The notes: a model not told the origin generated them from the sequence alone. A stretch of 64,000 nt of DNA from Cellulomonas sp. KH9 (GCF_900114185.1 NZ_FOSE01000002.1:559909-623908), one strand, 5' to 3'. Positions 26,197 to 35,855 are shown, counted from the stretch's first letter. Numbers and translations: made by a program.

Positions 26197-26595
26197 TCAG
26201 TGCGCGTGCTGACCGCGCGAGTACTCGAACATCCAGCCGACGAGCCCGATGATGGCCAGGACCGCGGCGGGGACCATGAGCCACCAGCCGACCGCCATGG
26301 CCAGGAACGCCACCGAGCCACCCAGCGCGACGACGAGCGGCCACCAGCTCCACGGGCTGAACGTGCCCTGGTTGCCGGCGCCCTGCTCGATCTCGCCGAG
26401 CTCGTCGTCCTCCGGGCGGGGGTCGATCCGACGGGCCAGAAGAGCGAAGTACCCGCCGATCATGCCGACGAGGCCGCCGACGAGCGGGATGCCGACGGTG
26501 CCGACAGCCTCACCGCCGCTCCAGAACCCGTAGATCAGGCCGACCGGGATGAAGAACAGGATCCCGTAGAGGAAGAGCTTCGCCTCGATCTTCAC
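26197..26595 (-). CDS. ctaF: Actinobacterial cytochrome c oxidase subunit IV
   Basis: A 132-residue protein with four membrane helices (about 6-25, 34-54, 83-101, 104-123), the actinobacteria-specific subunit IV ([50 protein letters not shown]). It stabilises the aa3 oxidase. The ATG overlaps the ctaD stop (ATGA). Third gene of the leftward ctaCDF operon. Confidence 0.93.
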   Translation of the reverse strand: MKIEAKLFLYGILFFIPVGLIYGFWSGGEAVGTVGIPLVGGLVGMIGGYFALLARRIDPRPEDDELGEIEQGAGNQGTFSPWSWWPLVVALGGSVAFLAMAVGWWLMVPAAVLAIIGLVGWMFEYSRGQHAH

Positions 26596-28415
26596 CGCTC
26601 GTCCTCCTCGCGACGCTCACGCACGTCCTCGACGTCGTCCTCGACGACCGTGGCCGTCGACTGGCGCTCCTGCCCCGTGCCCTGCGCCATGCGCTCCTCG
26701 GCGAGCTCACGCTCGCCGGTGCGCTGCGGTGCCCAGTCGAGCGGGCCCGGGTCCTCCGGCTCGACGTGGTCCATGGCGGCGACCTCGGGGTGGTGCAGGT
26801 CGAACGCGGGGCGCTCGGAGCGGATGCGCGGCAGCGACGTGAAGTTGTGCCGCGGCGGCGGGCAGCTGGTGGCCCACTCGAGCGAGCCGCCGTAGCCCCA
26901 CGGGTCGTCGACCGTCACCTTGGGGGCGTTGCGCCACGTCACGTACACGTTCCAGAGGAACGGCAGCGTGGACGCGGCGAGGATCGCCGACCCCACGGTG
27001 GAGAGCTGGTTCATCCAGGTGAACCCGTCCTCCGGGGAGTAGTCCGCGTACCGCCGCGGCATGCCGATCACGCCGAGCCAGTGCTGGACGAGGAACGTCA
27101 TGTGGAAGCCGACGAACAGCACCCAGAAGTGGATCTTGCCGAGCCGCTCGTCGAGCATGCGGCCGGTGAACTTCGGCCACCAGAAGTAGAAGCCGGCGAA
27201 CATCGCGAACACGACGGTGCCGAAGACCACGTAGTGGAAGTGCGCGACGACGAAGTACGTGTCGGACAGGTGGAAGTCGAGCGCCGGGCTGGACAGGATG
27301 ACGCCGGTCAGCCCACCGAAGAGGAAGGTCACCAGGAAGCCGATGGACCACAGCATCGGTGTCTCGAAGGTGAGCTTGCCCCGCCACATCGTGCCGATCC
27401 AGTTGAAGAACTTCACCCCGGTCGGGACCGCGATCAGCATCGTCATGAACGCGAAGAAGGGCAGCAGCACCGCGCCGGTCACGTACATGTGGTGCGCCCA
27501 CACCGTGACGGACAGGGCCGCGATCGCGATCGTGGCGTAGATGAGGCCCTTGTAGCCGAAGATCGGCTTGCGGCTGAACACCGGCAGGATCTCGGACACG
27601 ATGCCGAAGAACGGCAGCGCGATGATGTAGACCTCGGGGTGCCCGAAGAACCAGAACAGGTGCTGCCACAGCAGCGCACCGCCGTTGTCCGGGTTGAAGA
27701 CCTGGGCCCCGAGGCGCCGGTCGGCGCCCAGCGCGAACAGCGCGGCGGCCAGCGGCGGGAACGCCATGAGGACGAGCAGCGACGTCACCAGGATGTTCCA
27801 GGTGAAGATCGGCATCCGGAACATGGTCATGCCCGGCGCGCGCATCGTGACGATCGTCGTGATGAAGTTGACGGCACCGAGGATGGTGCCGAATCCGGTC
27901 AGCGCCAGGCCGAAGACCCAGAGGTCTCCCCCGATGCCTGGTGAGTACATCTGGTTGGACAGCGGCGCGTACGCGAACCACCCGAACGACGCCGCACCCT
28001 GCGGGGTGAGGAAGCCACCGGCGGCGATGAGCCCGCCGAAGAGGTAGAGCCAGTACGCGAACATGTTCAGCCGCGGGAACGCGACGTCCGGAGCACCGAT
28101 CTGCAGCGGCATGATGATGTTGGCGAAGCCCGCGAACAGCGGGGTCGCGAACAGCAGCAGCATGATCGTGCCGTGCATCGTGAACGCCTGGTTGTACTGC
28201 TCCTTGGACTGGAACAGGTCCATGCCCGGCTGGAACAGCTCGGCGCGGATCAGCAGCGCGAGGATGCCGCCGATCGCGAACCAGATGAACGAGGTGATCA
28301 GGTACAGGTACCCGATCGTCTTGTGGTCCGTGGAGGTGATCCACTTGACCACGGTCCGCCCGAGCGACTGCCGCCGGGGGGACAGGCCAGGGATGACCTC
28401 GGTGCTCGCCGCCAT
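26592..28415 (-). CDS. ctaD: Cytochrome c oxidase subunit I
   Basis: A 607-residue haem-copper oxidase subunit I with 12 helices. Haem a ligands and CuB histidines are in [27 protein letters not shown] (His-Tyr crosslink pair), AHHMYVTG and [10 protein letters not shown]. The proton-channel segments are typical of A-family oxidases. About 80 charged residues extend the C-terminus past the core ([17 protein letters not shown] onwards). Its ATG overlaps the ctaC stop by one base (TGATG), and its stop overlaps the ctaF start. Confidence 0.96.
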   Translation of the reverse strand: MAASTEVIPGLSPRRQSLGRTVVKWITSTDHKTIGYLYLITSFIWFAIGGILALLIRAELFQPGMDLFQSKEQYNQAFTMHGTIMLLLFATPLFAGFANIIMPLQIGAPDVAFPRLNMFAYWLYLFGGLIAAGGFLTPQGAASFGWFAYAPLSNQMYSPGIGGDLWVFGLALTGFGTILGAVNFITTIVTMRAPGMTMFRMPIFTWNILVTSLLVLMAFPPLAAALFALGADRRLGAQVFNPDNGGALLWQHLFWFFGHPEVYIIALPFFGIVSEILPVFSRKPIFGYKGLIYATIAIAALSVTVWAHHMYVTGAVLLPFFAFMTMLIAVPTGVKFFNWIGTMWRGKLTFETPMLWSIGFLVTFLFGGLTGVILSSPALDFHLSDTYFVVAHFHYVVFGTVVFAMFAGFYFWWPKFTGRMLDERLGKIHFWVLFVGFHMTFLVQHWLGVIGMPRRYADYSPEDGFTWMNQLSTVGSAILAASTLPFLWNVYVTWRNAPKVTVDDPWGYGGSLEWATSCPPPRHNFTSLPRIRSERPAFDLHHPEVAAMDHVEPEDPGPLDWAPQRTGERELAEERMAQGTGQERQSTATVVEDDVEDVRERREEDER

Positions 28416-29284
28416 CAGTCCTCGTCCTTTGCCACGTCGTTCAGGTCCTGCAGCCGGCTGTACTCCAGGCCGAGGGCTCCGGTCTGGCCGCGCTCACGCA
28501 GCTCCTCCATCTGGGCGTCGTACTCCTCCTGCGAGACGACCGCCACGTTGAACAGCATCGAGGAGTGCTCCTCCCCGCACAGCTCCGCGCACTTGCCGCG
28601 GTAGACGCCCTCACGCGTCGGGGTCACCTGGAAGGTGTTGGTGTGCCCCGGGATCATGTCGAGCTTGTAGAGGAAGTCGGGGATCCAGAAGGAGTGGATG
28701 ACGTCCCGCGAGTCCAGCGTGAACTCGACCCGCTGGTCGACCGGTAGGTAGAGCGTCACCTGCTCGTCCAGCGCGGCCGGCTCGACGCCGATGTCGATCG
28801 CGTGCTGCCCGGTCTCGTAGACCTCGTCGTCGAGGTAGTTGAAGTCCCAGCTCCACTGCTTGCCGATCGCCTGGATGCGCACGTCGGGCTCCGCCGACGT
28901 GTCCTGCAGCGCCAGCGTGTCCTCGTTGGTGTGGTAGAAGAGCACCCCCACCATGACCACCGGCAGCAGGATGTACATGATCTCCAGCGGCACGTGGTAC
29001 CGGAGCTGGACGGGCAGCGTGTCGTCGTCCTTGCGCTTCCGGTAGACCGCGACGCACCACAGGATCAGACCCCAGGTGATGACGCCGACCGCCAGGGCGG
29101 CGATCCAGGACCCCACCCACAGCGAGACCACGCGACCGGTCTGGTCGGTCACCTCCTGGTCGGAGAATCCGGGGAGCCAGCCACGCTGGACCGTCTCGGA
29201 GCAGCCGCTGAGCACGAGCACGAGCGCCGTGGCCAGCACGGCGACGGACACGCGCCGGGTACGGCGGGGGGGAACCGGGTGCAC
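28415..29284 (-). CDS. ctaC: Cytochrome c oxidase subunit II
   Basis: A 289-residue lipoprotein subunit II. The signal sequence ends with LVLVLSGC (lipidated Cys28), and two helices (about 52-78, 98-118) precede the CuA cupredoxin domain with ligands His197 (VIHSFWIP), Cys232 and Cys236 ([10 protein letters not shown]), His240 and Met243. It receives electrons from QcrC and passes them to CtaD. The GTG at 29284 has GGAAGG 6 nt upstream. First gene of the leftward ctaCDF operon. Confidence 0.96.
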   Translation of the reverse strand: MHPVPPRRTRRVSVAVLATALVLVLSGCSETVQRGWLPGFSDQEVTDQTGRVVSLWVGSWIAALAVGVITWGLILWCVAVYRKRKDDDTLPVQLRYHVPLEIMYILLPVVMVGVLFYHTNEDTLALQDTSAEPDVRIQAIGKQWSWDFNYLDDEVYETGQHAIDIGVEPAALDEQVTLYLPVDQRVEFTLDSRDVIHSFWIPDFLYKLDMIPGHTNTFQVTPTREGVYRGKCAELCGEEHSSMLFNVAVVSQEEYDAQMEELRERGQTGALGLEYSRLQDLNDVAKDED

Positions 29285-29522
29285 GGGGAACCTTCCACTC
29301 GCGTCCCACCGGACGACATCCCGCCATGTGCGGGCAGCCGTGTGGGACCTTCGTCCTCGACCGGGTCAGCGTAGCGCGCCGTGGCGGCGCTCACGTGCCG
29401 CGGCGCACGTTTGACGACATGGTGTCAGCACCGTCACATCCGCGACACCGCCGCACGGACACGCCCGTCACGAGCACGCACGCGCGTCCGACGACGGCGG
29501 CGAGCGGCGAGGCGCCGCGCGT

Positions 29523-29534
29523 TAGCGTGCCGGG
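29523..29534 (+). promoter_or_regulatory. Leaderless promoter of the desulfurase-like gene
   Basis: TAGCGT (29523-29528), 6-nt gap, GTG at 29535. Confidence 0.5.
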
Positions 29535-30761
29535 GTGAGCGATCCCCTGTCCCCCGCGGCGACGAGCACCGTGCCGAGCGGCCCCGCACCCACGAGCACG
29601 GTCCCGACGAGCCCGCGGCAGGCGGGCACCGCCGCGCGCGCGGTGCTGGACGTCGCGGGCCACGCCCCGCTGCGCCCGGGCGCACGCACCGCGCTGCTGG
29701 AGGCGTTCGACCAGGGCTGGGCGGACCCCCGACGCCTGTACGCCGAGGGGCGCCGTGCCCGTCTGCTGCTCGACGGGGCGCGTGAGGCGCTCGCCGGTGC
29801 GCTCGGCGCCCGCCCCGACGAGGTGGACCTGCTGCCCAGCCACACGCTCGCCCTGCACAACGCCGTGCTCGGGGTCGCGCGGGGACGACGGCGCGTCGGC
29901 GCGGACGTGGTGGTGCCGACCGTCGAGCGCGCCGCCGTCCGCCACGCCGCGGAGTTCGTCGCCGCTCGCGGCGGCGGGCGCGTGCACCCCGTGGGCGTCG
30001 ACCGGCTCGGCCGGGTCCACGTCGACGCCCTCGTCACCGCGGCACGCGCCGCGGGCACGGCGCTGGCCGTCCTGCAGCACGCCAACGGCGAGGTCGGCAC
30101 GTGCCAGCCCGTGGACGCCGTGCACGCCGCGCTGCGCGGCACCGGCGTGCCCCTGGTCGTCGACGTCGGGGCGAGCACGGGGCACCTGGCGCCGCCCGCC
30201 GGCGGCGACGTCCTCGTCGCGGACGCCGGCGACTGGGGAGGTCCGCCCCTGGGGGTCACCGTGACCCGCACCGGGGTGCGCCGCAGCCCCGACTGGCCCG
30301 AGGACGACGACCGCTGGTCACCGGGCGGCGTCCCCGTACCCCTGGCCCTGGCCGCCGCGGTCGCGCTGCAGGAGGCGGCCGCCGACCGCGACCGCGCCGA
30401 CGCGCACCGGCGGGCCCTCGTGGACGAGGTCCGCCGACGCGTCGCGGCGACGGTGCCGGACGTCCAGGTGGTCGGGGACCCCGTGGACCGCCTCCCCCAC
30501 GTCGTGACGTTCTCCTGCCTCTACGTCGAGGGCGAGGCGATCGTCGACGCGCTCGACCGCGCGGGCTTCGGCGTCGGGTCCGGCTCGGCGTGCACGTCGA
30601 GCTCGCTGGAGCCCAGCCACGTGCTCGCGGCGATGGGGGCGCTCACGCAGGGCAACGTGCGGCTGTCGCTGCCGCACGACGTCACCGCGGAGGCGGTGCG
30701 GCGGTTCTGCGACGTGCTGCCCGGTGCGGTCGCCGCCGTGCGCGCGTCGCTCGGCGCCTGA
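29535..30761 (+). CDS. Cysteine-desulfurase-like protein lacking the PLP lysine
   Basis: A 408-residue class V aminotransferase-fold protein, most like IscS/NifS. The fold motifs VLQHANGEVGT and VVDVGAST are visible, and the substrate-Cys loop GVGSGSACTSSSLEPSHVL (Cys353) is well kept. The PLP-lysine segment, SGHKIYGPKG in E. coli IscS, here reads ADAGDWGGPPLG (about 230-240). The protein contains no lysine anywhere, so no internal aldimine can form. The PLP-stacking His of TEH is also missing (TVERAAV). A conventional desulfurase activity is therefore unlikely. It is convergent with an A-type Fe-S carrier gene; a sulfur-relay or scaffolding role is inference. Confidence 0.8.
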   Translation: MSDPLSPAATSTVPSGPAPTSTVPTSPRQAGTAARAVLDVAGHAPLRPGARTALLEAFDQGWADPRRLYAEGRRARLLLDGAREALAGALGARPDEVDLLPSHTLALHNAVLGVARGRRRVGADVVVPTVERAAVRHAAEFVAARGGGRVHPVGVDRLGRVHVDALVTAARAAGTALAVLQHANGEVGTCQPVDAVHAALRGTGVPLVVDVGASTGHLAPPAGGDVLVADAGDWGGPPLGVTVTRTGVRRSPDWPEDDDRWSPGGVPVPLALAAAVALQEAAADRDRADAHRRALVDEVRRRVAATVPDVQVVGDPVDRLPHVVTFSCLYVEGEAIVDALDRAGFGVGSGSACTSSSLEPSHVLAAMGALTQGNVRLSLPHDVTAEAVRRFCDVLPGAVAAVRASLGA

Positions 30762-30809
30762 CCGCGCGTCCGGCAGGAGGCCCGGCCCCCGCCACCGGCC
30801 CCGGACGCG

Positions 30810-30846
30810 CACCGGGCCCGCACCCCCGGAGGGTGCGGGCCCGGTG
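30810..30846. terminator. Bidirectional terminator hairpin
   Basis: A 16-bp perfect stem (CACCGGGCCCGCACCC and complement) with a CCGGA loop between convergent genes. Confidence 0.8.
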
Positions 30847-30861
30847 TGACACGTCCCGGCG

Positions 30862-31212
30862 TCAGCTGAAGGAGCCGCCGCACGCGCAGGCGCTGCCCGC
30901 GTTGGGGTTGTCGATCGTGAAGCCCTGCTTCTCGATCGTGTCGGCGAAGTCGATCGTCGCGCCCTCGAGGTACGGGACGCTCATCCGGTCCACGACGACC
31001 TCGACGCCGTCGTAGTCGCGGGTCGCGTCGCCGTCGAGCAGGCGCTCGTCGAAGTACAGCTGGTAGATCAGGCCGGAGCAGCCCCCGGGCTGCACGGCGA
31101 CCCGCAGCCGCAGGTCGTCACGGCCCTCCTGCTCGAGCAGGCTGCGCACCTTGTCGGCCGCCACGTCGGTGAGCTGGACGCCGTGCGTCGTGGTCTCGGT
31201 GGTCTCGCTCAT
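30862..31212 (-). CDS. erpA: A-type iron-sulfur carrier (ErpA/IscA family)
   Basis: A 116-residue HesB/IscA-family protein with the three cluster-binding cysteines at GGCSG (Cys45) and ACACGG (Cys109, Cys111). The ATG at 31212 follows GGGAGTGAC. It transfers 4Fe-4S clusters to targets; possible clients in this window are NadA and LipA, while the bc1 Rieske centre is 2Fe-2S. Corresponds by position to M. tuberculosis Rv2204c, beside glycerate kinase. Confidence 0.92.
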   Translation of the reverse strand: MSETTETTTHGVQLTDVAADKVRSLLEQEGRDDLRLRVAVQPGGCSGLIYQLYFDERLLDGDATRDYDGVEVVVDRMSVPYLEGATIDFADTIEKQGFTIDNPNAGSACACGGSFS

Positions 31213-31285
31213 GTCACTCCCGGGTTCGCCAGAACGTTCCTCGACGACGCCAACACCGTCGGCCGGTCCGTTGTTCCCGACCAGC

Positions 31286-32494
31286 CTACGCGCCACGCGA
31301 CGGCGACCACGTGCGCGCGACCCGGGCCGTGCGTGCGCGCAGCGTGCCCGCGGGGTCCGCGAGCGCGGCGCGGACCGCGGCCGGGCCCTCGGCCACCGGG
31401 TACGCGGCGGTCACGCCCGCGGCCGAGAGCTCGCGGCGACCGACGAGCACCTCCCCGGACACCACCACGGTGGGCACCGCCAGCGGGAGCGCCCGCGCGG
31501 CGACCTCGGCCACCACCTTGCCGTGCAGGGACTGCCAGTCGGTACGCCCCTCGCCCGTGACCACCAGGTCGTGCGCGGCGATGCGTGCGGGCAGGTCCAC
31601 GGCGTCCGCGACGAGGCCCGCCCCGGGGAGCAGGCGTGCGCCCAGCAGCGCGAGGGCGAAGCCGAGCCCGCCCGCGGCCCCGGCCCCGGGCAGCGCGGCC
31701 GGGCGGGCGGACCGCGCGGCGGACGCGCCCAGCAGGTCGGCGCCGGGGCCGGTGCGGACGGGGCCGAGGGCGGTCGTGGCGGCGTGCGCGAACGCGCCGA
31801 GGGCCCGCTCCAGGTCCTGCGCCTGCTCGGCGGTGGCGCCCTTCTGCTCCGAGAAGCCCGCCGACGCGCCGGTCAGCCCGAGCAGCGGCACGTCCACGTC
31901 GACGGCGGCGAGCAGGTCGACGCCCGCGAGCGCGGCGCGCAGGGCGGGCAGCCACGGCAGGTCGTCGGCGTGCACGTCGCCGAGGGCACCACCCCCGGAG
32001 CCCAGCCGCGCCGCGACCTCGTCGTCGACCGTCCCGGGCGGGAGGAGGGCCTGCGCCAGGGCGAGCAGCAGGCCGGCGCCCGCGTCGTTGGTGGCGGAAC
32101 CGCCGAGGCCGACCACGACGCGACGCGCCCCCGGCAGCGCGGCTGCGATCAGCTCCCCCGCCCCCCGGCTCGTGGTCCGCGTGGGGTCGCGCCGCCCGAC
32201 CGGCACCAGCCCCAGGCCGACCGCGTGCGCCGACTCGAGGTAGACCGTCGTGCCGACGCGCAGCATCGCTGCGGGCGCGGGCTCCCCCAGCGGCGATCCC
32301 ACCGTCACCGGCACGAGGTCGCCGCCGAGCGTGGCGTGCAGCGTGGCGACGAACCCCGGCCCGCCGTCGGCCAGCGGGCAGACGTCGACCGCGTCGTGCG
32401 GCGCGCCGTCCGACCAGCCGGCGCGCAGCGCGGCGGCCGCCTCGGCGGGCGTGAGGTGGGTACCGAACCCGTCGGGGGCCATGAGGACGCGCAC
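31286..32494 (-). CDS. Glycerate kinase family protein
   Basis: A 402-residue GlxK/GarK-type glycerate kinase with the N-terminal APDGFGTHLTPAEAA variant, CPLADGGPGF, GLGGSATNDAG and VVTGEGRTDWQSLHGK. It should phosphorylate D-glycerate to 2- or 3-phosphoglycerate. The GTG at 32494 is preceded by CACCAT 6 nt upstream, and the conserved sequence begins at this point; a longer frame to 32539 is not conserved. Homologous to the Rv2205c type. Confidence 0.88.
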   Translation of the reverse strand: MRVLMAPDGFGTHLTPAEAAAALRAGWSDGAPHDAVDVCPLADGGPGFVATLHATLGGDLVPVTVGSPLGEPAPAAMLRVGTTVYLESAHAVGLGLVPVGRRDPTRTTSRGAGELIAAALPGARRVVVGLGGSATNDAGAGLLLALAQALLPPGTVDDEVAARLGSGGGALGDVHADDLPWLPALRAALAGVDLLAAVDVDVPLLGLTGASAGFSEQKGATAEQAQDLERALGAFAHAATTALGPVRTGPGADLLGASAARSARPAALPGAGAAGGLGFALALLGARLLPGAGLVADAVDLPARIAAHDLVVTGEGRTDWQSLHGKVVAEVAARALPLAVPTVVVSGEVLVGRRELSAAGVTAAYPVAEGPAAVRAALADPAGTLRARTARVARTWSPSRGA

Positions 32495-32577
32495 GCCCCG
32501 ATGGTGGCACGTGCCGGCGCGTCCCCCGGACCGTGCCACGGGCCGGGCGCGTCCGCGGGCGGCGGGGACCTCTGTGC

Positions 32578-32589
32578 GATCATGCCGCC
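32578..32589 (+). promoter_or_regulatory. Weak leaderless-type promoter of nadA
   Basis: GATCAT (32578-32583), 6-nt gap, GTG at 32590; no Shine-Dalgarno. Confidence 0.3.
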
Positions 32590-33786
32590 GTGAGCACCCC
32601 CACCGGCACGTTCACCGAGCCCGCGGCGTCCGCCCTGCTGCTGCTGGGGCGCGGCGTCGACCTGACCTCCGAGCGCGGTGTGGAGTGCGTCGGTGCGCTG
32701 CCCGAGCCCGGCGACCCCGGACTGGTCGAACGGGCGCGCGCCGCCCGGGCCGCGCTGGGCGACCGCGCCTTCGTCCTGGGGCACCACTACCAGCGCGACG
32801 AGGTCATCGCGTTCGCCGACGTCACCGGCGACTCCTTCAAGCTCGCACGCGAGGCGGCCGCGCGCCCGGACGCCGAGTTCGTCGTCTTCTGCGGCGTGCA
32901 CTTCATGGCGGAGTCCGCCGACATCCTGACGTCCGACGCCCAGCAGGTCGTGCTGCCGGACCTGGCGGCGGGCTGCTCGATGGCGGACATGGCGGCCCTC
33001 GACCAGGTCGAGGACGCATGGGACGTGCTCGTCGACGCGGGGGTCGCGCAGGACACGGTGCCCGTGACCTACATGAACTCGACCGCGGCCATCAAGGCCT
33101 TCACCGGCCGCCACGGCGGGACGGTGTGCACGTCGTCCAACGCGCACGTGGCGCTGCGGTGGGCGTTCGACCGGGTGGGTGGCCTGGCCGGGCGCGGCAA
33201 GGTCCTCTTCATGCCCGACCAGCACCTGGGCCGCAACACGGCCGTCACACAGCTCGGCCTGTCGCTCGACGACTGCGTCGTCTACGACCCGCGGCGGCCG
33301 GGCGGTGGCCTGACGGCCGAGCAGCTGCGCGACGCCCGGATGATCCTGTGGCGCGGCCACTGCTCGGTGCACGGTCGGTTCTCGGCGCGCAACGTGGCGG
33401 ACGTGCGTACCGCGGTGCCCGGCGTCACCGTGCTCGTCCACCCGGAGTGCAAGCACGAGGTCGTCACGGCGGCCGACATGGTCGGGTCGACCGAGTACAT
33501 CATCAAGGCGCTCGACGCGGCCGAGCCCGGCTCGTCGTGGGCGATCGGCACCGAGCTCAACCTGGTGCGTCGGCTGGCGCGGCAGCACCCCGAGCTGTCG
33601 GTGCACTACCTCGACTCCACGGTGTGCTTCTGCTCCACCATGAACCGGATCGACCTGCCCCACCTGGTGTGGACCCTCGAGGAGCTGGTCGCCGGGCGCG
33701 TCCCGCACCGCATCGTGGTCGACGAGCAGGACGCGCGGTGGGCCCGTGCCGCCCTCGACCAGATGCTGGCGCTGCCCGGCCACTGA
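32590..33786 (+). CDS. nadA: Quinolinate synthase
   Basis: A 398-residue NadA that condenses iminoaspartate and dihydroxyacetone phosphate to quinolinate in NAD synthesis, using a 4Fe-4S cluster. Cys101 (VVFCGVHFMAESADIL) is one ligand, and HPECKHEVV and the C-terminal VCFCSTMNRIDLP carry further cysteines. LGHHYQRDEV, MPDQHLGRNT and YMNSTAAIKA are substrate-binding. nadB and nadC are not in the window. Close to the A-type Fe-S carrier gene. Start GTG 32590 is preferred over the earlier in-frame ATG at 32533. Confidence 0.94.
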   Translation: MSTPTGTFTEPAASALLLLGRGVDLTSERGVECVGALPEPGDPGLVERARAARAALGDRAFVLGHHYQRDEVIAFADVTGDSFKLAREAAARPDAEFVVFCGVHFMAESADILTSDAQQVVLPDLAAGCSMADMAALDQVEDAWDVLVDAGVAQDTVPVTYMNSTAAIKAFTGRHGGTVCTSSNAHVALRWAFDRVGGLAGRGKVLFMPDQHLGRNTAVTQLGLSLDDCVVYDPRRPGGGLTAEQLRDARMILWRGHCSVHGRFSARNVADVRTAVPGVTVLVHPECKHEVVTAADMVGSTEYIIKALDAAEPGSSWAIGTELNLVRRLARQHPELSVHYLDSTVCFCSTMNRIDLPHLVWTLEELVAGRVPHRIVVDEQDARWARAALDQMLALPGH

Positions 33787-33858
33787 CGCCGACCGGTCGC
33801 CCGGGTCGTCGAGGCCACCCGGCGTGGCGCCCTGAGGCGCGTCACGCGTACCCGCCGG

Positions 33859-33871
33859 TAGCCTCGGCGCC
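33859..33871 (+). promoter_or_regulatory. Leaderless promoter of the thioesterase gene
   Basis: TAGCCT (33859-33864), 7-nt gap, GTG at 33872. Confidence 0.5.
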
Positions 33872-34399
33872 GTGTCCCGGATGCTGCAGCTGACGCTCGC
33901 CACCCTGCGCCCACGGCCCGCCCTGCCCTGCGCCGACCCGCTCACCCCGTCGGTCACACGCCTGCGCGTGCGCCCGGGCGACCTGGACCTGTACCGCCAC
34001 GTGAACAACGGCGTGTACCTGCAGTACATGGACCTGGGGCGGTCGAACTACCTGGCCGACCTCGGCGCGTTCGGCCGGCTGTCGGCCCGCGGCTGGTACC
34101 CGGTGGTCGCCGCGTCGACCGTGAAGCACCGCCGTTCCCTGACCCTCGGGCAGCGGTTCACCGTCACGACGCGCCTGCTCGGGTGGGATGTCCGCGTGGT
34201 CTACCTGGAGCAGGTCATCGAGCGCGAGGGCCTGCTGGTGGCGCGCGGGTGGGTCGCCGGGCGCTTCCTGTCGCGCGCGGGCGACCGCATCGCACCGGCC
34301 GACGTGATCGCCGTCATCGACGCCGAGCTGCGCGACAGTCCTGAGCTGCCCGACGACGTCGCCGCCTGGGCGCGCGCCGTCGACGTCGCCCACCGCTGA
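33872..34399 (+). CDS. Hotdog-fold acyl-CoA thioesterase-like protein
   Basis: A 175-residue protein with the 4HBT-type signature DLDLYRHVNNGVYLQYMDLGR near residues 36-56, followed by TVKHRRSLTLGQRFTV and VYLEQVIEREGLLVARGWV. This is similar to the acyl-ACP/acyl-CoA thioesterase and THEM6-like group. Substrate unknown. The start is fixed by the leaderless promoter. It runs convergently with the dipeptidase gene and shares a terminator with it. Confidence 0.85.
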   Translation: MSRMLQLTLATLRPRPALPCADPLTPSVTRLRVRPGDLDLYRHVNNGVYLQYMDLGRSNYLADLGAFGRLSARGWYPVVAASTVKHRRSLTLGQRFTVTTRLLGWDVRVVYLEQVIEREGLLVARGWVAGRFLSRAGDRIAPADVIAVIDAELRDSPELPDDVAAWARAVDVAHR

Positions 34400-34401
34400 G
34401 C

Positions 34402-34432
34402 CGCCGGCCCCCGCCGCGGCGGAGGGCCGGCG
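34402..34432. terminator. Bidirectional terminator hairpin
   Basis: A 9-bp outer stem (CGCCGGCCC / GGGCCGGCG) with a paired interior, in the 41-bp gap between convergent genes. Confidence 0.65.
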
Positions 34433-34440
34433 CGCGGAGG

Positions 34441-35835
34441 TCATGCCGTCGGTGCGAGCACCTCCAGCAGCAGCGCCTCGGCGAGCACGACCCGCTCGAG
34501 CTCGCCCAGGTGCACCGACTCGTCGGCGCCGTGCGCGCGCGAGTCCGGATCCTCGACGCCCGTGACCAGGATGGTCGCATCGGGGTAGACGTCGAGCAGG
34601 TCGCTGATGAACGGGATGGACCCGCCGACGCCGATGTCGACCGGCGCCGTGCCCCACGCCGTCGCCATCGCCCAGCGGGCGGCCTGCATGCCGGCGGAGT
34701 CGGCCGGCGACCGGAAAGGCCGCCCCTGCTCCCCCTCGTGCACGGTGACCCGCGCACCGAACGGCGCGTGCGCCAGCAGGTGCTCGCGCATGGCCGCCAT
34801 GGCCGCGGCGGGGTCCTGCCCCGGCGCGAGACGGACCGAGATCATCGCGGACGCCCGCGGCGTGATGGTGTTCGACGCGGAGGCGACCCGCGGGGCGTCC
34901 AGACCGATGACGCCGATGGCAGGGCGCGTCCACAGCCGCGCGGTCAGCGGCCCGGTGCCGGCCAGCCGGACGCCGGGCAGCACACCCGCGTCGGCGCGCA
35001 GCTCGGCCTCGTCGTAGTCGACCGTCGGGTCGTCGGCGTGGACCAGCCCCGCGACCGCGACGTCCCCGTGCTCGTCGTGCAGGGTCGCGATCAGGCGGGC
35101 CAGCAGGGTGGGGGCGTCGAGCACCGGGCCCCCGAACATGCCGGAGTGGACCGCGTGGGACAGCACCTCCACGTCGACGACCAGGTCGACCAGACCGCGC
35201 AGGGACGTCGTCAGGCCGGGCACGCCCACCTTCCAGTTGGAGGAGTCGGCCACGACCATGACGTCCGCGGCGAGCAGGTCACGGTAGGTGCGGAGGAAGT
35301 CGACGAACGTCGGCGAGCCGACCTCCTCCTCGCCCTCCACGAAGACCGTCACGCCGACGCCGAGCTCGTCACCGAGCGCGCGCAGCGCACCGACGTGGGC
35401 CACGACGCCCGCCTTGTCGTCCGCCGCGCCGCGGCCGTACAGGCGCTCGCCGCGCTGGGTGGGCTCGAAGGGCGCCGACGACCAGTGGCTGTCGTCACCG
35501 GGCGGCTGCACGTCGTGGTGGGCGTAGAGCAGCACCGTCGGGGCACCGTCGGGGGCCGGGCGGCGCGCCACCACGGCGGGCGCGCCCGGCGTGCCGTCGG
35601 CGCCCGTGACGCGCAGCACCTGGACCTCGGGCATGCCCGCGTCGGAGAGCAGCTGCGCGACGGCGGCGGCCGAGGCCTCGACGTGCGCACGGTCGAACTC
35701 GGTGTTGGAGACGCTCGGGATGCGCACGAGGGCCTCGAGGTCGGCGCGGACGCCGGCGAACTGCTCGGCGACGCGCGCCCGCAGCACGGCGACGCGGTCG
35801 TCGGTCGGGGCGGGGACGGGGTCGATGGTGGTCAC
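34441..35835 (-). CDS. M20-family dipeptidase
   Basis: A 464-residue metallopeptidase. Zinc-ligand motifs are LLYAHHDVQPPG, GRGAADDKAG and FVEGEEEVGSP, with the dimerisation-domain segment SHAVHSGMFGG between the two catalytic lobes and a late His (DSRAHGADESVHL). It is the PepV/carnosinase-like group that cleaves dipeptides in the cytosol. The GTG start lies 8 nt after TAGCGT. The opposite gene starts only 32 bp away, so the two promoters overlap. Confidence 0.92.
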   Translation of the reverse strand: MTTIDPVPAPTDDRVAVLRARVAEQFAGVRADLEALVRIPSVSNTEFDRAHVEASAAAVAQLLSDAGMPEVQVLRVTGADGTPGAPAVVARRPAPDGAPTVLLYAHHDVQPPGDDSHWSSAPFEPTQRGERLYGRGAADDKAGVVAHVGALRALGDELGVGVTVFVEGEEEVGSPTFVDFLRTYRDLLAADVMVVADSSNWKVGVPGLTTSLRGLVDLVVDVEVLSHAVHSGMFGGPVLDAPTLLARLIATLHDEHGDVAVAGLVHADDPTVDYDEAELRADAGVLPGVRLAGTGPLTARLWTRPAIGVIGLDAPRVASASNTITPRASAMISVRLAPGQDPAAAMAAMREHLLAHAPFGARVTVHEGEQGRPFRSPADSAGMQAARWAMATAWGTAPVDIGVGGSIPFISDLLDVYPDATILVTGVEDPDSRAHGADESVHLGELERVVLAEALLLEVLAPTA

Positions 35836-35849
35836 GTCGGCCGACGCTA
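35836..35849 (-). promoter_or_regulatory. Leaderless promoter of the dipeptidase gene
   Basis: TAGCGT (35849-35844), 8-nt gap, GTG at 35835. Confidence 0.45.
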
Positions 35850-35855
35850 CTCGAC

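Noticed and set aside
29535-30761. Calling this gene iscS or sufS
   Set aside because: The essential PLP lysine is missing, so the name would imply an activity that the sequence does not support.
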